Source: Saccharopolyspora endophytica
GTDB lineage: Bacteria; Actinomycetota; Actinomycetes; Mycobacteriales; Pseudonocardiaceae
Assembly: GCF_018070075.1 (NCBI RefSeq)
Contig: NZ_JAGPXE010000004.1
Span: 62,001 to 126,000, forward strand
DNA length: 64,000 nt
Direction of reading: 5' to 3'
Within the stretch, counting starts at the first letter, position 1. Every line of letters begins with the position of its first letter. This document shows, piece by piece, positions 43,470 through 56,000 of this stretch. The position numbers and the translations under genes are program-made. The notes beneath the pieces were generated by a model. The model saw only the letters and a list, made by a program, of their open reading frames with translations. It was not told the DNA's origin and made no database searches.

Positions 43470-46400
43470 CGATCGACTCCGGCGGCCTTGGCGAACGGGC
43501 TCGTCGGCTCGCCGAGCAGCACCGAGTACCGCTCGTGGTCGGGTGCGGTGGCATCGGCGGCGGGCCGCTCGTCGCGGTTCTTGGCGGCCTCGGTCAGGCG
43601 TTCCAGCACGCGGGCGTCGTGCCGCTTGCGGGCTTCCTCGGACCGCTGCTTCTTCCCGACCTCGGTGAGCAGCACTCGACCGGCATCGGCTTCCACGGCC
43701 AGCACCCGGTAGGACGTGGCGGGCGGGAACACGACGTCGGCGGCGTTCTCGTCGGCGGCGAGACCTCCGAGCCGCCGCGCGGTCACCGACCAGATCAGCA
43801 GTTCCACCGAGCCGGGCACGGACGCCGACTCGTCCGAGACGCCGAGCATCGGCGCGGGTTCGACGAGTTCGCTGCCGACCACGTAGTCCTCGACGGTCTC
43901 CGCGTCGCCGGGGCCGCCGCGCACGACCAGTCCTTGCAGCGACGGGAGCCGCCGCAGGCCACCCGCCAGGCAGGAGATGAACGGGTAGTGCGAGGCCACG
44001 TCTCCGGTGCGGATCGCGTTGACGAACTCACGCTGGTCAGAGGTCGCGAACACGTGCACGGCGGCGAGTTCGGTGAGCATCGCGTCGTCCACCGGCATGC
44101 CGCCTCGCAGTCCCGGCCGCTCGGCGAGGAGCCTGGTCACCGACCGGGTAGCGGCGTCGTACTTCCAGCCGAGGGACTTCTTGAACTGCTGCCGGTCCTC
44201 CTCGGTGCTGGCGTGGTCGACCAGCAGCAGCGGCTTCAACGCGGCTGCGGCGACCTGATCATCGGTCTCGGCCTCCGCGACGGCTTCGGACACGTCCGCG
44301 CTCGTCTCGGCCGCCTCGACGGACGAGACCTGGTCCGTCGAAGCGGTTTCCGCCTGGTGTGCGGATTCCGGCTCCGCGGAACCTTCCTGCACGTCAGCTG
44401 CTCGGATGTCGGCCAGGTTCAACGTCGTCGTCTGCTCCGCGGCCGACTTCGAGTCGAGGGCGTCCTGGGCGGCCTCGTCCTTCGCGTCAGCCGCTGCTGC
44501 GGAGTTGACCGCGTCGGAAACCGCCTGCTGCACCGCAGGTTCGGTGGGCACCGCGGTGGTCGCCACCGGAACGGCCGCAACGACCTGCCCCGGTGCGGGC
44601 CGCTTCTGGGCTACCGCTGCCGGAGTCGGGGCAGGTGCGTGAACCGGCGCCGAAACCGCCGGTGCAGCAGCGGGAGCGTGCATCCGGTTGACCGCGGCAG
44701 CGGGAGCGATCGGAGACGGACCAGCCGCAGCCGCAGCGGGAGGAGTTGCGGGCGCCATCGGTGATGGGGCTGGCGGGCTTGGCGCAGGTGCGGGCGGGGC
44801 CGGGGCGGCCGCAACCCGCGGTGCCGCGGGCAGCGGTCCGACCGCCGATGCGACGGGCGGCGGTGCCACGGGTGCCGGGGCTTCCGGTGCCGCATCGGCC
44901 CGCACGGGAGCCGCCGGTTCGGGCTCCGGCTCGGGTTCGGGTTCGGGTTCGGGCTCTGGTTCCGCGGGCTTCATCGACGGGAGCGGGGTGCTGGACGCGA
45001 CGGCCGGGATCTGCACCGATGTCGCCGTGACGGGCACCGCGACGGGGCTCACGACAACCGGTTTCCGCTCCTCGACCGGCCTTTCCGGTGCAGCGGGGGT
45101 TTCGGCTTCGGCGACGGCGGCGAGCGCCGGCGTGATCGGCCCGCTCGGTTCCTGATCGACAGGCCGCTGGGCATCCGGCACCGGCGGTTCCGGTGCCTGC
45201 GCTTGCGGCGACTGCGGTTGCGACAACTGCGGAAGCGGCGTGGCCGGTCCCAGCCCTGCGGGAACCGGCGGAACGGGCGCCACGTCCGCAGCGGCAGCAG
45301 CAGGAGCGACCGGGGATGCCGTGTCGGCCTGACCGGGACGCCACCCGTCACCGATGGGCCGCATCCGTCCCTCGGCGTCGACGACGACCGGCGAGACGAT
45401 GCGCAACGGCTCGGTCGGCTGGTGCCGAATCGGCTGCGGCGCCGCACCATCCGGCGTCGTGGCAGGCTCCTCCGGGGCGGGCGCGGCAAAGCTCTGCTGC
45501 GCCACCGTCGGCAACTGGGCGGTGGGCTGGGCCCCCGAGGACGCAGCTGATGGGGGTGCGGGAATCCAGGCAACGGTCTGGCCACCGATTCCCACCGGAA
45601 CCACACCCGTGGACGCTTCCCAGGGGTGCGCGCCCAGCGGCGCGCTCGCGGAGCTCTCGACGGCGGGACCCGGGCCTGCGGTGCCGAGCACGTGCACGTC
45701 GACCTTCAGCGACGCGGCCAGGCGTCCCAGGTAGCCGGGCTCGGCGTGGGGCGTGGCGATCAGGCGCAGGCGTTCCCGCGCGGCAGCGGGCAGCCCACCG
45801 GCGAGCCGTTCCACCGCGGTCAGGACGCGCTGCGGCGGCGGTCCCCCCGCGGAGCTGATGACGAAGTTGACGGCGTCCGGCGAGATGGGGAGCCTCGATG
45901 CGACGGGGTCGACCGGCACGCGGACGGGGCGCACGAGCAGACCTGCGGGCAGCACGTCGACCAGCCACCCGTCCTGCAGCCAGAACGTTCCGGTCCCGGC
46001 CTCGCTGAGCCCGGAGACCGGCGGGAGCCAGTTCCGCGGGATCGGCGGAACTCCGGGCTGGTAGGTGCTCTCCAGCACGAACGGGAGCCAGCTGGGCCGG
46101 CCGGAATCGTCGGGCACCAGCCAGGTCTGCCCGCCTTCGGGCAGGTACTGCGGCACGGCGTGGCAGCCGTGCACGGGTTGTCCGATCAGCTCGGCGAGCT
46201 GCTGCGCGATGGGCCGGACGCTCACCGGTTCGGGCCCGTACCCGATCAGCCCGAACGTCTCGCGCAGTTGCGCGGGGAGACCGCCGACGAAGGCGGCGAG
46301 GGCTTCGGTCGCCGGCAGCGGCTCACCGGGTGCGCCGACGACGATGGCGAGCCGGTTGCGCGACAGCGGCACCCGGAACCCGATGTCGGAGTGGGGCCTG

Positions 46401-46948
46401 GCCGGTTGACCGGCGGTGCGCACCCAGACCCCGGCGGGGATGGGTGTGACGCTGATCCGCGGGTCGATCGGCCGGGTTCGCAGGCTCGTGGAGAGCCCGT
46501 CCTGCCATTCCGGGACGGGGTAGCTGGGGCCGTCGTGAAGCTTCGACCGGCCGGGCCGGAACCCGACCCATCCGGTCTGCTGACCAGCGGAGAAGAGCTC
46601 GCCGCCGGGGAGCATGACCAGTTCGCCGTCGGGGGCCACGACCTCGACGCCGAGGGCTTCGGACAACCTCAGCGCCAGCGGGCGGGAGCCGTTCGGGGCC
46701 GCGAGCCCCGCCCGGGGCGAGAGCAGCCGGATCGCGGGAAGACCGACGCCGTCGGGGCGCAGCTCGGCGCGCAAGGCGGCCAGCACCTCGGGTTCGAGCT
46801 GGTCGAAAGCGGGCAGCGCGGACTCGTCGATGTAGACCTGCGTGCGTCCGTCCGCCAGGGTGAACGGAGGCGGCGGTATCGGGGCACCCGATTCCTCCGC
46901 GCGCACGACCACGCCTGCACCCGTTCGCTCGACGACCACTGCGCCCAT
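43466..46948 (-). CDS. Proline-rich multidomain protein with a degenerate ART-like C-terminal domain
   Basis: About 1160 residues. Residues 1-470 hold repeated beta-rich units resembling T7SS toxin accessory segments (VYIDESALPAFDQLEPEVLA, PLALRLSEALGVEVVAPDG, GWVGFRPG). Residues ~530-870 are a Pro/Ala-rich disordered linker with an EPEPEPEPEPEPE run near 662-676. Residues ~900-1150 look like an ADP-ribosyltransferase fold: LQGLVVRGGPG, VELLIWSVTARRLGG and ADVVFPPATSYRVLAV, where the E-x-E site of active ARTs is not clear. ATG at 46948 lies behind GGGAGGAGG; the frame is open 13 codons further. Located between the giant toxin and two coupled genes. Function unknown; possibly a carrier, chaperone or second effector. 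Confidence 0.75.
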   Translation of the reverse strand: MGAVVVERTGAGVVVRAEESGAPIPPPPFTLADGRTQVYIDESALPAFDQLEPEVLAALRAELRPDGVGLPAIRLLSPRAGLAAPNGSRPLALRLSEALGVEVVAPDGELVMLPGGELFSAGQQTGWVGFRPGRSKLHDGPSYPVPEWQDGLSTSLRTRPIDPRISVTPIPAGVWVRTAGQPARPHSDIGFRVPLSRNRLAIVVGAPGEPLPATEALAAFVGGLPAQLRETFGLIGYGPEPVSVRPIAQQLAELIGQPVHGCHAVPQYLPEGGQTWLVPDDSGRPSWLPFVLESTYQPGVPPIPRNWLPPVSGLSEAGTGTFWLQDGWLVDVLPAGLLVRPVRVPVDPVASRLPISPDAVNFVISSAGGPPPQRVLTAVERLAGGLPAAARERLRLIATPHAEPGYLGRLAASLKVDVHVLGTAGPGPAVESSASAPLGAHPWEASTGVVPVGIGGQTVAWIPAPPSAASSGAQPTAQLPTVAQQSFAAPAPEEPATTPDGAAPQPIRHQPTEPLRIVSPVVVDAEGRMRPIGDGWRPGQADTASPVAPAAAAADVAPVPPVPAGLGPATPLPQLSQPQSPQAQAPEPPVPDAQRPVDQEPSGPITPALAAVAEAETPAAPERPVEERKPVVVSPVAVPVTATSVQIPAVASSTPLPSMKPAEPEPEPEPEPEPEPEPAAPVRADAAPEAPAPVAPPPVASAVGPLPAAPRVAAAPAPPAPAPSPPAPSPMAPATPPAAAAAGPSPIAPAAAVNRMHAPAAAPAVSAPVHAPAPTPAAVAQKRPAPGQVVAAVPVATTAVPTEPAVQQAVSDAVNSAAAADAKDEAAQDALDSKSAAEQTTTLNLADIRAADVQEGSAEPESAHQAETASTDQVSSVEAAETSADVSEAVAEAETDDQVAAAALKPLLLVDHASTEEDRQQFKKSLGWKYDAATRSVTRLLAERPGLRGGMPVDDAMLTELAAVHVFATSDQREFVNAIRTGDVASHYPFISCLAGGLRRLPSLQGLVVRGGPGDAETVEDYVVGSELVEPAPMLGVSDESASVPGSVELLIWSVTARRLGGLAADENAADVVFPPATSYRVLAVEADAGRVLLTEVGKKQRSEEARKRHDARVLERLTEAAKNRDERPAADATAPDHERYSVLLGEPTSPFAKAAGVDR

Positions 46949-47043
46949 GTGCTGCCTGCCTCCTCCCTGTCGCCCCGTTACTTCCACGGCTGGCGAGCGC
47001 GAGGAGGTTCAACGTGGCTGCGGACTGGGGTGGGCCCGAGCGG

Positions 47044-50000
47044 TCACCGTCCGCGGTAGTAGGACGACGAGGACGGGTAGTCGTCGTACTCGTCTTCGTA
47101 GGACGGTGAGCGCCGCCGCCTCGGCGAACGTCCCAGTCCCAGATCGGTTTCTCGGGTGAAGCCGCTGGTGGGATCGGCATGCGGGTCGTAACCCCGGTAC
47201 CCCGGTACGTAATCCCGGTTCTCGACGTTGGTCAACCGAGGCGTCGTGCCCGGCAGGATCGTGCGCCGCCCGTCCGGCCCCTGGTGGAAGTGACCGCTCA
47301 CGGTCATGGCCGAGTGGATGTTGCGCCGGTCGACGTGGCGCACCGAGTCCCACTCGGTCTGGTACTGCATCCGCTCCAGCAGCTCCCGCGGCAGGTTCTG
47401 CGACGCCATGTGAATCATGTTGCCCGACGACTCGATCTGGTAGATCTGCCCCGACATCGGCACGTACCAACGCCCGTCGTACCGAACCGGCTCGCCACCG
47501 TCGGGCACCACGAACTGATGCGCCGCAGTCGCGCTCGGCGTCACCGACACGTAACCCGAATCCCTGGCGTGCTCACCACCGTGCACGTGCGAAACCAGGT
47601 TGTAGTCCCGACCCCACGAGGTCATCCCGTCCCGGAAGATCTCCTCCGGCGGACGCGTATCACCCCGATACATCCACGACGGACGCGACGGATTCGCCCG
47701 CAACTGCGGATTGTCCAACCGCACCGGACCCGCCGACAGCGACGAACTCCCCTGAGCCGAAGACGACGGAACCGCCGTGTACGTCGAATACGACGGCCGA
47801 CCCGACGACGAACGATGCGACCCCGACGAATGATGCGACCGCGAGGACTCGTGCGAACGACGCGACGAATACCCATCCGACGGCGGCAAACCAGGCGAGA
47901 CGTCCGCCGATTCGGTGTTCGGCACGGACTCCTGGCGGGGCCGGATCTCGGCGTTGCCCAGCAGGCGCGAGACGTCCTGGATCGCGCGCGCGTCGCCGTT
48001 CCCGGTCTCCAGCACGGCCCTGCGGTCCTGGTCGAAGCCGGGGTGCAGCCGCACGTAGTTGGTGAAGTCGCGCGGCGTGTGGTCCTTGCCGTCCCACAGG
48101 GTCACGCGGTCGCCGTCCTGGCTGGGGGTCACGCGGATGACCTGCTCGTCCGGGTTCGGGTTGGTGTCGCGGCCCTGCTCGACCAGCGCCGACACGTCGT
48201 CGTTCGGGCTCGGGTAGTGCAGTCCGTCGCGGGTGGGCACCGCCAGGGTCTGGAAGTCGTCGGTGGCGCCGCTGCGCTGCCAGGGTTCGGTGGCCGCGAA
48301 CAGCTCGACGATCTGCTGTTCCGCCGACTTGCTCAGCGGCAGCACGTCCAGCAGGTCCATCAGGTCGTTGAGCTGGGCTTCCTCTGAGCGGTCCCCGGTT
48401 TCGTCGCCGAGCAGCCTCGGGTCGGACAGCAGCGCCTCGATGCGGTCGTGGGTGGCCGGGTCCTGCGCTGCGGCGACCATCGCCGAGGCGAGTTCCACGC
48501 GAGCCTGCCACTCCCCCTTGTTGGTGCTGCTGGGGAACATACGGAACTCCCAGCGGTCGTGGGGGCCGCCTTGGACGTGCTCGAAGTTGAGCCCTTCGTT
48601 GCGGCTGGAGTTCAGGGTGCGCACGTCCTCCGGGGTCTGCAGCGCGGTGGCGCGCGGAGGGATCGGCATCGCGCCCACCGCTCGGAGTTCGCGCTGGTGT
48701 CCGCCCATCGTGGAGTTCGCCATGCGGTACAGCGACTGCTCGCGCGCCTTGGCCAGTCCGGCGAGCGCCACGCTGGCTTGGGGCGTGAAGGTCGCGCCGT
48801 CGAAGCTGACGTTGACGTGCCCGCCGCCCTCGTCAACCGAGCCGCCGTACTTCTCCACGACGGAGCGGATGATGTCGGCTGCGGTGGCGAAGCGCTGCCA
48901 CGAGCGCGCGTCGCCGCCGAGCTTCTCCGACGCCGCCTCGATGCCGTTGTCGAGGGTGTCCTCGTCGACCAGTCGCCAGCGGTCCGGCGCCTTCTTGACC
49001 AGTCCGGATCCCAGTTCCTGACCGTCGCGCCAGTCGCCCAGGCCGGCGTCGCGGAAGGCGGTGCCGAGTTCCTGCACGGCGACGTCGAAGTGCTCTTCGG
49101 GGACGGTGAACTCGATCTCGGTGCCGAACCGCGCGTCGGGCCGGCTGCTGGCACCGCCGGGAACGCCGTCGGCGTGGTACTGGACGGGGTTGACGCCCGA
49201 GGACACCGCGGACCGCGCGGCCCGGTAGGTGTCGAGCATCGCGGCGAAGCGCTGGTCGCGGGGCACGGACGAGGCCGGCGCGGGGTCGTGGGACCGGTTC
49301 GTGCTGTCGCCGATCGGTCCGTCCTGGCTGGGCGGGAGTCCCGGTCGCCGGTCGTAGTAGTAGTACGAGCTGCTGCTCGACGGCGGGTAATACGTCGACG
49401 AGGAGGAGCTGGTCGTCGGGTAGTAGCTGGAGGTCGACGGGTACGTCGCGGACGACGGGACGGTTCGGCTCGACTCCTGCGAGGAACGGCTGGGCAGGGG
49501 CGGTGGGGCGAGCCCGAGGTCGGTGTGGCGGGTGAAACCGCTGCGGGAGTCGGCGTGCGGGTCGTAACCCCGGTAGCCCTCTTCGTAGTAGCGGTTCTCC
49601 ACGTTGGTGAGCTGCGGCGTCGTCCCGGGCAGGATCGTCCGGCGGCCGTCGGGTCCCTGGTGGAAGTAGCCGCGCACCGTCATCGCGGAGTGGATGTTGC
49701 GCCGGTCGACGTGCCGGACCGAGTCCCACTCGGTCTGGTACTGCATGCGGTCGAGCAGATCCTGCGGCAGGTTCTGCGAGGCCATGTGAATCATGTTGCC
49801 CGAGGACTCGATCTGGTAGATCTGGCCCGACATCGGCACGTACCAACGTCCGTGGTGGCGGATGGGTTCACCGCCGTCGGGGACCACGAACTGGTGCGCG
49901 GCCACGGAACTCGGGGTGACCGACACGTAGCCGGAGTTGCGGGCGGCGTCTCCGCCGTGCACGTGGGCGACCAGGTTGTAGTCCCGGCCCCACGCGGTCA

Positions 50001-53000
50001 TGCCGTTGCGGAAGATCTCCTCCGGCGGGCGCGTGTCGCCCCGGTACATCCAGCGCGGGCGCGGTGGGTTCGCGCGCAGCTGCGGGTTGTCGAGCCGCAC
50101 GGGTCCGGCGGGTTGTGCCGGTGCGGCCGTGTAGGTCGAGTACGTCGGCGTGTGGTGGCTCGACGAGGAGTGGTGCGACCTGGACGAGTGGTGCGAGCGC
50201 GACGAGGAGTGGTGCGACCGCGAGGACTCGTACGAGCTGCGGTAGCGGTCGTCGGGCGAGACGCCGGGAGAAACGTCCGCCGGGTTGGCCTCGCGCGGGG
50301 ACGACGTCGTCGTCCCCGATGAAGGCGGAACCACACCATCGGTCACCAAGGACCCGGGCAGATGAGGCGAAGCGACGTCCATGATCTGCTGCAGGTGGCG
50401 GTCGAGAATCCGGTAGTCGACACCCTCCTGCCGGATGTCCATCAGGTCACCCGGCACCGGGCTGTCCGAGGTGTTCAGCAACTGACGCGGATGCGGATAC
50501 GCATCCCGCACACCGAAGAAGTGCATCACCTCGTGCGTGAACTCCGACGGACTCGCACCCACCGCCCACCGATGCTGATCCATCGGATTCTTCACATCAT
50601 CCGGCCGACCCGGGACCACCTCGATGACGCCGTCCGCGTCGGCCGGGTCGTCGACGAAGGTGACCTGGCCGTGCGCGCGGACGTCGGGTCCGGGCAGGAC
50701 GTTCTCGGGCTGGTTGAGCAGGCGCTCGAGGCCGTCGGCGGTGTTGGCGCGCACCGCTGCCAGATCCGCCTGGCTCACGCCCTCAGCCGGACGCAGGTGC
50801 AGCTTCGTCTCGAAGTTCCAGCGACCCGCCTCCGGGGTCATGCTGTAGCGGACCTCCTGCCGGATGCCGCTCGCCGGACCGCGCTGGATCGTCCGGCGGT
50901 CGCCGTTGCCGTCCACCACGAACGCGTTGTCCAGCGGCTTCCACCGCTCTGCCTCCACCTCGAACCTCGGCGGTTGCTGGCGAGCGGGCTGCGGTTCGGC
51001 GGTCTGCGTCGGGCGGTCGTCCGAGGGCGTCGGGTCAGCCGTGGGCGTGTCGTCGCGAACGACGCGCGGCCGGGATCCGTCGGGCTGGAAGCTGCGCCAC
51101 TGGAACTTGCCGCGACCGTTGTCGACCAGCGCCACGACCTCCTTGCCGAGGTCGATGGCGACCCGGGTGCCGCTGTCGGCGAAGTCGACGCCGCGAGCAC
51201 CGGGGGCCGGGACCAGCACGACGCGGTCCGCGCTCGGGTCGACCTGGGCGGACAGGGTTTCGGTACTGACGGGACCTGCCGGGGCCTGGATCCTGGGGCT
51301 GTCGGCGATCGCGCTGGGCACGCGAACCGAGCCGGCGCCGTCCTGAGCCCGGGGTGCGTCGCCGGGAGCGCTCGTCGATTCGGGGGGAAGTCCCGGTCGC
51401 CGGTCGTAGTAGTACCTGTCGTTCGACGTCGGGTAGTACCTCGACGAGGAAGAGGTGCTCGCCGGGTAGTACGAGGACGACTCGTGCGAGGACCGGCTCG
51501 GCCGGGGGCGTTCGGCGAGCCCGAGATCGGTGTCCCGGGTGAAGCCGCTGGTGGGATCGGCGTGAGGGTCGTAACCCCGGTATCCGGGGACGTAGTTGCG
51601 GTTCTCGACGTTGTGGAGCCTCGGCGTCGTGCCCGGCAGGATCGTGCGCCGCCCGTCCGGCCCCTGGTGGAAGTGACCGCTCACGGTCATCGCCGAGTGG
51701 ATGTTGCGCCGGTCGACGTGCCGGACGGAATCCCACTCCGTCTGGTACTGCATGCGGTCCAGCAGATCCTGCGGCAGGTTCTGCGACGCCATGTGAATCA
51801 TGTTGCCCGACGACTCGATCTGGTAGATCTGCCCCGACATCGGCACGTACCAACGACCGTTGTAGTAGACGGGTTCACCGCCGTCGGGCACCACGAACTG
51901 GTGCGCGGCGGTCGCGCTGGGAGTCACCGACACGTAGCCGGAGTTGCGCGCGGCCTCACCGCCGTGCACGTGGCTGACCAGGTTGTAGTCCCGGCCCCAC
52001 GAGCTCATGCCATCGCGGAAGATCTCCTCCGGCGGACGCGTATCACCCCGATACATCCACGACGGACGCGACGGATTCGCCCGCAACTGCGGATTGTCCA
52101 ACCGCACCGGACCCGCCGACAGCGACGAACTCCCCTGAGCCGAAGACGACGGAACCGCCGTGTACGTCGAATACGACGGCCGACCCGACGACGAACGATG
52201 CGACCCCGACGAACGATGAGACCCCGACGAACGATGCGACTGCGAGGACTCGTGCGAACGACGCGACGAATACCCATCCGACGGCGGCAAACCAGGCGAG
52301 ACGTCCGCCGATTCGGTGCCGCTGGCCTGGGTGTCCTCGGCCAGCCCGAGGTCGCTGTCGCGGGTGAACCCGCTGCCCTGGTCGGCGTGCGGGTCGTAAC
52401 CCCGGTGACCCGGGGCGAAGTTCTCGTTGTCGACGTTGGTGATGTTCGGCGTCGTGCCGGGCAGGATGGTGCGCTTGCCGTCGGGGCCCTGGTGGAAGTA
52501 GCCCTCGACGGTCATCGCGGAGTGGATGTTCTCCGAATCGACGTGGCGGACGGCGTCCCACTCGGTCTGGAACTTCATGCGGTCCAGCAGCGCCGGCGGC
52601 AGGTTCTGCGACGCCATGTGGATCATGTTGCCCGACGACTCGATCTGGTAGATCTGCCCGGCCATCGGGAAGTACCACTTGCCGTCGCGCTGGATCGGCT
52701 GGCCGCCGTTGGGCACCACGAACTGGTGCGCCGCAACGGAACTGGGCGTCACCGACACGTAGCCGGAGTTCATCGCCTGGTCGCCGCCGTGCACGTGGGC
52801 GACCAGGTCGTAGTCCCGGCCCCAGGAGGTCATGCCGTCGCGGAAGACCTCCTCCGGTGGACGCGTGTCGCCGCGGTACATCCAGCGCGGGCGCGGTGGG
52901 TTCGCCCGCAGCTGCGGGTTGTCGAGCACGACCTCGTCGGTGGCGGTCTGCTGAGCGTCGGGTGAGGTCGGGGAACCGCTGCTGGAGCTCTCAGCGCTGG

Positions 53001-56000
53001 GCGGCAGTCCGGGTCCCCGGTCGTAGTAGTCGTCGTACGAGCTCGAATACCTCGGGTAGTAGGACGACGAGTTCGTGGTGGCCGGGTAGTCGTCGTAGCC
53101 GTCGTCGGACGGCGAGCGCCGCCTGGGCGAACGACCGAGCCCGAGGTCGGTGTCGCGGGTGAACCCGCTGTCCCGGTCGGCGTGCGGGTCGTAACCCCGG
53201 TATCCGTCGACGAAGCCGTCGTTGTCGACGTTGGTGAGCCTCGGCGTCGTTCCGGGCAGGATCGTGCGGCGGCCGTCGGGTCCCTGGTGGAAGTGGCCGC
53301 TGACGGTCATGGCGGAGTGGATGTTGCGCCGGTCGACGTGCCGGACCGAGTCCCACTCGGTCTGGTACCGCATGCGCTCCAGCAGGTCCCGCGGGAGGTT
53401 CTGCGAGGCCATGTGGATCATGTTGCCGGAGGACTGGATCTGGTAGATCTGCCCCGACATCGGCACGTACCAACGCCCGTCGTGCCGGATCGGTTCGCCA
53501 CCGTCGGGCACGACGAACTGGTGCGCGGCGGTCGCGCTGGGAGTGACCGACACGTAGCCGGAGTTGCGCGCGGCATCACCGCCGTGCACGTGGCTGACCA
53601 GGTTGTAGTCCCGGCCCCACGAGGTCATCCCGTCCCGGAAGATCTCCTCCGGCGGACGCGTGTCGCCCCGGTACATCCACGACGGACGCGGCGGATTCGC
53701 CCGCAACTGCGGGTTGTCGAGGGTGACGGGGCCGGTCGGGGACGAAGTCGTCGGGTACGACGAGGCCGTGGTGTAGGTCGGGTACGCGGACGACGAGGTG
53801 GTCGCGTAGTACGGGTCGTGCGAGCGCGGCGCGTGCGAGGACCGCGACGAGCCCACGTACGGGTCGTGGTGGCTGCCGCGGTGCCTGCGGGGCCGGTCGC
53901 TCGGCGGGACCGCCGGTGAGACGTCGGCCGGGTTCGTCTCTCGCTGGGACGACGTCGTCGTGCCCGACGAGGACGGGACCACACCATCGGTGACCAGCGA
54001 CCCGGGCAGGTGGGGCGAAGCCACGTCCATGATCTGCTGCAGGTGACGGTCCAGGATCCGGTAGTCGACACCCTCCTGCCGGATGTCCATCAGGTCACCC
54101 GGCACCGGGCTGTCCGAAGTGTCCAGCAACTGACGCGGATGCGGATACGCATCCCGAACACCGAAGAAGTGCATCACCTCGTGCGTGAACTCCGACGGAC
54201 TCGCACCAGCAGCCCACCGATGCTGATCCATCGGATTCTTCACATCATCCGGCCGACCCGGAACGACGTCGATGGTGCTGTAGGCGTCGGCCGGGTCGTC
54301 GACGAAGACCACGTTGGCGTGGGCCTCGACGTCCGGGCCGGGCAGCAGGTGGGCCTGCTGGTTGACCAGCTGCTCGATGCCCGCGGCGGTGTTGGCCCGC
54401 ACCGCAGCCAGATCCGCCTGGCTCACGCCCTCAGCCGGACGCAGGTGCAGCTTCGTCTCCAGGTTCCAGCGACTCGGCTCGGGCGTGAGGCTGTAGCGGA
54501 TCTCCTGCCGGATGCCGCTTCCCGGTCCGCGCTGCACGCTCGGTTGCCCGTCGGCGCCGCCGAAGACGAAGGCGTTGTCCAGCGGCTTCCACCGCTCTGC
54601 CTCCACCTCGAACCTCGGCAACGGCTCGTCGACGTCGGCGGGTTGGTCGGCCACGGGCTGCTGGACCGGTGCGGGTTGCGGGGCCGCGGCCGGGAGCCGG
54701 TCGCGGATGGACTCGGCGATCTGGGCGCTGGAGGGGTCGGCGAAGAACTCCGCGGCGCGCTGCGATCCGAAGTCCTCGATGCCGGACGCGTAGGCCACCG
54801 CGGCGAGGATCTCGCGGCCGGTGCTCTGCTTCGTCACGCCGAGGTCGCGGACGTCGATCTCGACGCTGCGCCCGGTCTCCTGGGTGTTGGTGGTGGACTG
54901 CGCGGTTCCGGTGCGTTCCAGGTTCGCCGGGACGTAGTGCGCGTCGGCCTTCGCCGCCCCGCTGCCGGGGGTGGAGTGGGCGACGCCGTCGTGGCCGGTG
55001 AGCTGGTAGGTGCCGCGCAGGTCCTGGGCGATCTGGTTCGACAGCGCACCGCCGACGATGTCCCCGCCGGTGCTGTGGTGCTGCTGGGCGTTGCCGCCGG
55101 GGGCGGTCGGGAATCCGCCCAGGTGGTTGGGCTGGCCGGTGTAGGGGTTGGTCTCGGGCCGGACGCCCAGCACCATCGTGTTGTCGTCCAGCCAGGGCAG
55201 CGCGAAGAACTTCTGCTTGCGCCACTGCCCGTCCTGGCCCCGTTCGATCAGGTTGCCGGACCGGTCGAAGCGCCGGCCGTCGGTGTCGGTCCTGGTCTCG
55301 TCCGGGCGGATCCCGGTGTCCTGAGGGGTGTTCGGCGGCGCTCCGGGAGCGATGTCGGAGGTCTCACGCCGCAGGTCCTGGAGCTCGAACTCGTTCTCGG
55401 CGATCTGCCTGCCGAGCTGGTCGAGCCGCTGCACGTCCGGTTCGGTGACCTCGATGGCCGCGCGGTGGATGATCTCGACCTGGCCCGGGTCGGGACGCGG
55501 TCCGCCGTCGAGGTGCGGTTCGACCATGGCCTGCGCGGCGTCGGCGAGCTGGTTGATCCGGTTGGTCACCCGGTCGTACTGCGAGGTCAGCTCGGCGATC
55601 TGGTCTTCGAGGGACTGGATCTCCTGCTGCGCCTGCTCGGGGGTTCGGGTGTTCCCCGGCACGGCCGCGTCCTGAGCGGTGGTGACCGGTGCGGTCCCGG
55701 TCGTCGCGGGTGCGTTGCGCGGGGTGTCGAACGGGGTGTGCTCGCCTTCCCGGACGTCGAACTCCACCGGTGTGCCGGTGAACCCGTTGGTGCCCTCCAT
55801 CCGGTGCTCGGACCAGGAGGGCGCGAAGTGCGGCTTGGAGCGGATCACCACGTCGTAGTGCGGGATCGCGGTGTAGCGGCGCCAGTCCTGCCGGCGGCTG
55901 CGGGAGTTGTGGCTCTCCTCCAGCGCGGCGGCCGCCGTCACGGAGCCGGCGACGCCCCGCGAGGCGGAGTTCTCGGCGTTGCTCCAGTTGGTGCCGTGGA

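Noticed and set aside
47131..53725. Regular repeats that could suggest a CRISPR array
   Set aside because: Repeat units are ~600-bp coding domains with in-frame similarity, not short direct repeats with unique spacers.
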